In this document: positions 63,960-64,000 of the stretch, in pieces | Layout: each line of letters opens with the position of its first letter | Numbering within the stretch: position 1 is the stretch's first letter | NCBI GenBank assembly: GCA_963747775.1 | Contig: CAVVGT010000007.1 | Span: 248,001-312,000 of the forward strand | DNA from: JAGVSZ01 sp963747775 | GTDB lineage: Bacteria > Pseudomonadota > Gammaproteobacteria > Burkholderiales > SG8-39 | DNA length: 64,000 nt | Direction: 5' to 3' | Made by a program: the position numbers and the translations under genes | Notes under the pieces: generated by a model | What the model was told of the DNA's origin: nothing | Database searches by the model: none | What the model saw: the letters and a program-made list of their open reading frames with translations, nothing else

Positions 63960-64000
63960 ATGCTCTCAATCCTCGAGTACCTCGACGCCGCCGGCCGCAG
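63960..64000 (+). CDS. start of a probable RelE-type toxin gene, cut by window edge
   Basis: Thirteen codons are visible (MLSILEYLDAAGR). This resembles the opening of addiction-module killer proteins of the RelE/HigB group, which often start ...EYLD-x-GRSPF. An antitoxin would be expected just downstream. The palindromic operator immediately upstream agrees with this. Only the N-terminus is available. Confidence 0.42.
   Translation, partial: MLSILEYLDAAGR

Overview
The window is about 64 kb of very GC-rich DNA from a proteobacterium. It is most likely a betaproteobacterium of the order Burkholderiales or a close relative. Evidence for this is the three Bug/TctC-type periplasmic receptors, the gltIJKL glutamate/aspartate importer, a roughly 1,600-residue NAD-glutamate dehydrogenase, a CspA-type cold-shock gene, and the high-GC, densely packed gene layout. 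No intact rRNA or tRNA gene and no CRISPR array was seen.

Layout. 1-7.97 kb: the 3' end of uvrA, a small GYF-like membrane protein, an alcohol dehydrogenase, an Asp/Glu racemase, then gltIJKL with a hairpin terminator between receptor and permeases. 7.99-9.97 kb: a secreted SPRY-domain protein, apparently split in two, with the same uncharacterised module on both sides of the SPRY domain. 10.2-14.7 kb (minus): NIPSNAP, a frameshifted aldehyde dehydrogenase, a ThDP enzyme and a Bug receptor, which look like a small catabolic operon. 15.3-24.4 kb (plus): CoA-binding protein, O-acetylhomoserine sulfhydrylase, alcohol dehydrogenase, gamma-glutamyltransferase, amidase, DgoK-like kinase, glutathione transferase, a small protein and an MFS carrier, mostly overlapping or a few bases apart. 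24.4-29.4 kb (minus): envelope proteins, a second MFS carrier and a cupin. 29.4-34.3 kb: NAD-glutamate dehydrogenase broken by five single-base shifts. 34.4-45.8 kb: phosphodiesterase, NUDIX hydrolase, an acidic protein, cspA, Hsp20, an enoyl-CoA hydratase pair, a di-heme oxidoreductase with a vanadium haloperoxidase, and recQ. 46-54.7 kb: a frameshifted GDPD, an alpha/beta hydrolase without its nucleophile serine next to a Bug receptor, a metallophosphoesterase, a DUF2242-like lipoprotein, and an IclR regulator divergent from a Bug receptor plus FAH-family hydrolase.

54.7-64 kb is an accessory region with lower GC in part. It holds a RelE/HTH toxin-antitoxin pair, a probable HEPN protein with three zinc ribbons, the 3' half of a tRNA-Pro(GGG) gene (a probable integration scar), and a secreted ankyrin-repeat gene cut by an IS256-family element. 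Removing the element and one 9-bp target duplication restores that gene exactly in frame. Beyond it is a UvrD-type helicase gene reduced to its two ends with a decayed VapBC-like cassette between them. A possible second RelE-type toxin starts at the window edge behind a palindromic operator. Several short palindromic repeats are scattered through this part and near 45.9 kb.

The best candidates for something undescribed are the HEPN/zinc-ribbon gene and the SPRY/duplicated-module protein. The best documented event is the IS256 interruption of the ankyrin gene.
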